Positions 62,577-64,000 of a stretch of DNA of 64,000 bases are shown here, piece after piece. The first letter of the stretch is position 1, and each line of letters opens with the position of its first letter. The stretch is from Encephalitozoon hellem ATCC 50504. Lineage: Eukaryota; Microsporidia; Unikaryonidae. The notes under the pieces are model-generated. The model saw only the letters and a list, made by a program, of their open reading frames with translations, was not told where the DNA came from and did no database searches. The stretch spans positions 124,001 to 188,000 of the forward strand of contig NC_018474.1 of NCBI RefSeq assembly GCF_000277815.2, written 5' to 3'. The translations under genes were made by a program, and so were the position numbers.

Positions 62577-63305
62577 TTACAGTGCACTATCCTTCGCCCT
62601 GTTCTGTCCAAGTAGTCTATCAATCCTCTGAACTATTTTCTTTGTATTGAACTTAAATTTGGATTTTCTCATAGCCTCTAGCAAGTAGGAAGCCTTCTTA
62701 AATGCGGCAGAAACGATCGAATATCCTCTTCTGTACTCTCCTTTCGATAGCTTCTTTGTTGACAGCCATTTGATTTCCTCAATTTCCTTTCTAGTTTGTG
62801 CTTCAAATGGAAAGTTCTGTTTGACATTGAATACAAAATATAATGTAATTTTATCGAATATTGTTATTGGGAGATTGCATATCTTGTTCTGTACATCGTA
62901 TCCAGTTTCCTCGTAGACTTCTCTTATGGCACAGCTTGTACCGTCCTCGTCCATGCACTTCTTTCCTTTTGGAAAAGAGTAGTTCTTTGTTTTCTTTTTC
63001 TCCTTGACAGCCAATACATAGGAAATATTTGAGTCCACAAGAATCGCTCCATAAACCTTTACAGACTGCCTGTACTTAACAAAGCTTCGGAGTGCCTCTT
63101 CAATATTTACCCTTATACCGATATGATCCAAAAGCTCCCTGCTGAAGTCTGCAAAAGAAATGTCGGAGATCTTGTAATTATCTATTAGAAACCAATGCGC
63201 TTCTTCCACCGCAAAGAACAGACGCTCTACGGCGTTCCTCTCCTGGTCTCCCAAGCCTACAAGGAATCTTGATGCTATACTATCCAAAATGTTCTCCGGG
63301 ATCAT
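62577..63305 (-). CDS. DCP2: mRNA decapping enzyme Dcp2
   Basis: 242 residues from the ATG at 63305, preceded by AACCCCAA; the longer frame opens only at TTG. The N-terminal regulatory domain has NILDSIASRFLVGLGDQE and QAHW-like EEAHWFLIDNY. The Nudix box spans GKKCMDEDGTSCAIREVYEE with the catalytic Glu residues of REVYEETG. Box B follows. The enzyme removes the m7G cap in 5'-3' mRNA decay. The C-terminal low-complexity tail of yeast Dcp2 is absent. It is divergent from RPT2, with 44 bp between starts. Confidence 0.93.
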   Translation of the reverse strand: MIPENILDSIASRFLVGLGDQERNAVERLFFAVEEAHWFLIDNYKISDISFADFSRELLDHIGIRVNIEEALRSFVKYRQSVKVYGAILVDSNISYVLAVKEKKKTKNYSFPKGKKCMDEDGTSCAIREVYEETGYDVQNKICNLPITIFDKITLYFVFNVKQNFPFEAQTRKEIEEIKWLSTKKLSKGEYRRGYSIVSAAFKKASYLLEAMRKSKFKFNTKKIVQRIDRLLGQNRAKDSAL

Positions 63306-63349
63306 TTGGGGTTTTATGAATTCTATTTTGACACAACACAAGCCCTTAG

Positions 63350-64000
63350 ATGAGTGGAGACAAGCCAGAGCAGGAGAATCTTCAGGACACAACTACAATA
63401 AACCTGAAGAGACGCAAGAGAGTAAAGGAGAGCAAAACTGCCTCCAAGCCACCCCAAGTCTATCCACAGATGAAATGTAAGCTAAGGTGTTTGAAGCTAA
63501 GAAAGCTGGCACATTTGTTGTCTTTGGAAGACAACATATTAAGCTTGTGCGAGCCAGACAAATCCTCTGAGGGATCAAACAGCCAAAAACATGTTGTAGA
63601 GCAACTTCGTGGAAGCCCCCTCTCTGTTGGAACTCTTGAAGAATTTATCGATGACCATCATGCAATAATTACCACTGGCGTTGGCCTGGAGTACTATGTT
63701 AATATCATGTCTTTTGTCGATAAGGACTTGCTTGAGCCTGGATGCACTGTTCTTTTAAATTACAAGGATAATAGCGTCGTGGGTGTTTTGGAGGGAGAAA
63801 TGGACCCAATGGTCAATGTAATGAAGTTAGAAAAAGCACCTTCAGAGACATATGCCGACATTGGCGGGCTTGAGGACCAGATACAGGAGATCAAAGAAAG
63901 TGTCGAGCTTCCGCTGACGAATCCAGAGCTCTACCAAGAAATGGGAATAAAGCCTCCGAAGGGAGTGATTCTGTATGGACTTCCGGGAACCGGAAAGACC
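63350..64000 (+). CDS. RPT2: 26S proteasome ATPase Rpt2 (PSMC1), partial
   Basis: The first 217 residues, running off the right edge. The start at 63350 follows AGCCCTTAG. The N-terminal basic region is followed by a coiled coil, the OB fold ([31 protein letters not shown]) and the opening of the AAA domain ([41 protein letters not shown]). The Walker A reads GLPGTGKT (210-217), with Leu where PPGTGKT is usual. It unfolds substrates and helps open the 20S gate. The assignment to Rpt2 rather than other Rpt subunits rests on the [12 protein letters not shown] and ESVELPLT segments. Confidence 0.95.
   Translation, partial: MSGDKPEQENLQDTTTINLKRRKRVKESKTASKPPQVYPQMKCKLRCLKLRKLAHLLSLEDNILSLCEPDKSSEGSNSQKHVVEQLRGSPLSVGTLEEFIDDHHAIITTGVGLEYYVNIMSFVDKDLLEPGCTVLLNYKDNSVVGVLEGEMDPMVNVMKLEKAPSETYADIGGLEDQIQEIKESVELPLTNPELYQEMGIKPPKGVILYGLPGTGKT

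Overview
This window is a very compact, gene-dense eukaryotic nuclear segment. The best match is a microsporidian of the genus Encephalitozoon. The reasons are: about 50 protein genes in 64 kb with every intergenic gap under 300 bp; short versions of eukaryotic proteins (eIF5, Spb1, Dcp2, Dop1, Tel2-like); a single 29-nt intron placed directly after the ATG of ribosomal protein L37; a CCC-type motif just upstream of most start codons; AAATTT-like boxes upstream of ribosomal-protein and tubulin genes; and two adjacent genes matching what is known of polar tube proteins PTP4 and PTP5. The linkage of PTP5, PTP4 and alpha-tubulin recalls E. cuniculi chromosome VII. That synteny is from memory and has not been checked, and the species cannot be fixed from sequence alone.

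Layout. 0-4 kb: partial NAD kinase, a DEAD-box helicase, then three tandem minus-strand secreted proteins with a ricin-B-like core (a short paralogue, PTP5-like, PTP4-like). 4-17 kb: a destruction-box microprotein, RecQ helicase, SF3a60/Prp9, a bacterial-type DusA, a nucleoporin-like coiled coil, alpha-tubulin, a formin and an EF-hand-like protein. 17-32 kb: an NTPDase/apyrase, GSK3 kinase, GFA1 (first step of chitin precursor synthesis), Aha1, a FAM72-like protein, an RMD1/DUF155 protein, eIF5, Spb1, V-ATPase c, a Sen54-like protein, an RRM protein, a ubiquitin-like/L40 fusion, APC11 and L17. 32-47 kb: proteasome beta-6, an Hsp70/Grp170-like ER protein, Dop1, intron-containing L37, tRNA-Arg(UCG), tRNA-Lys(UUU), 5S rRNA, a P5B ATPase and tRNA-Ala(AGC). 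47.8-60.8 kb: a block rich in secreted proteins. Three consecutive plus-strand low-complexity genes share a C-terminal domain, a 950-residue Ser/Thr-rich protein shares a Cys motif with two of them, and an L-type lectin follows. ThrRS, a Tel2-like gene and a candidate Sec61-beta microprotein lie between. 60.8-64 kb: Dus1, a Bos1-like SNARE, Dcp2 and a partial Rpt2.

Most genes serve housekeeping: translation, tRNA modification, secretion, the proteasome and the cell cycle. The parasite-specific content lies in the ricin-B-like polar tube cluster at the left and in the low-complexity secreted family on the right. The right-hand family is the best candidate here for an undescribed invasion-apparatus or spore-wall system. 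Start codons were chosen by ATG plus an upstream CCC motif, which shortens several open frames that otherwise begin at TTG or GTG.
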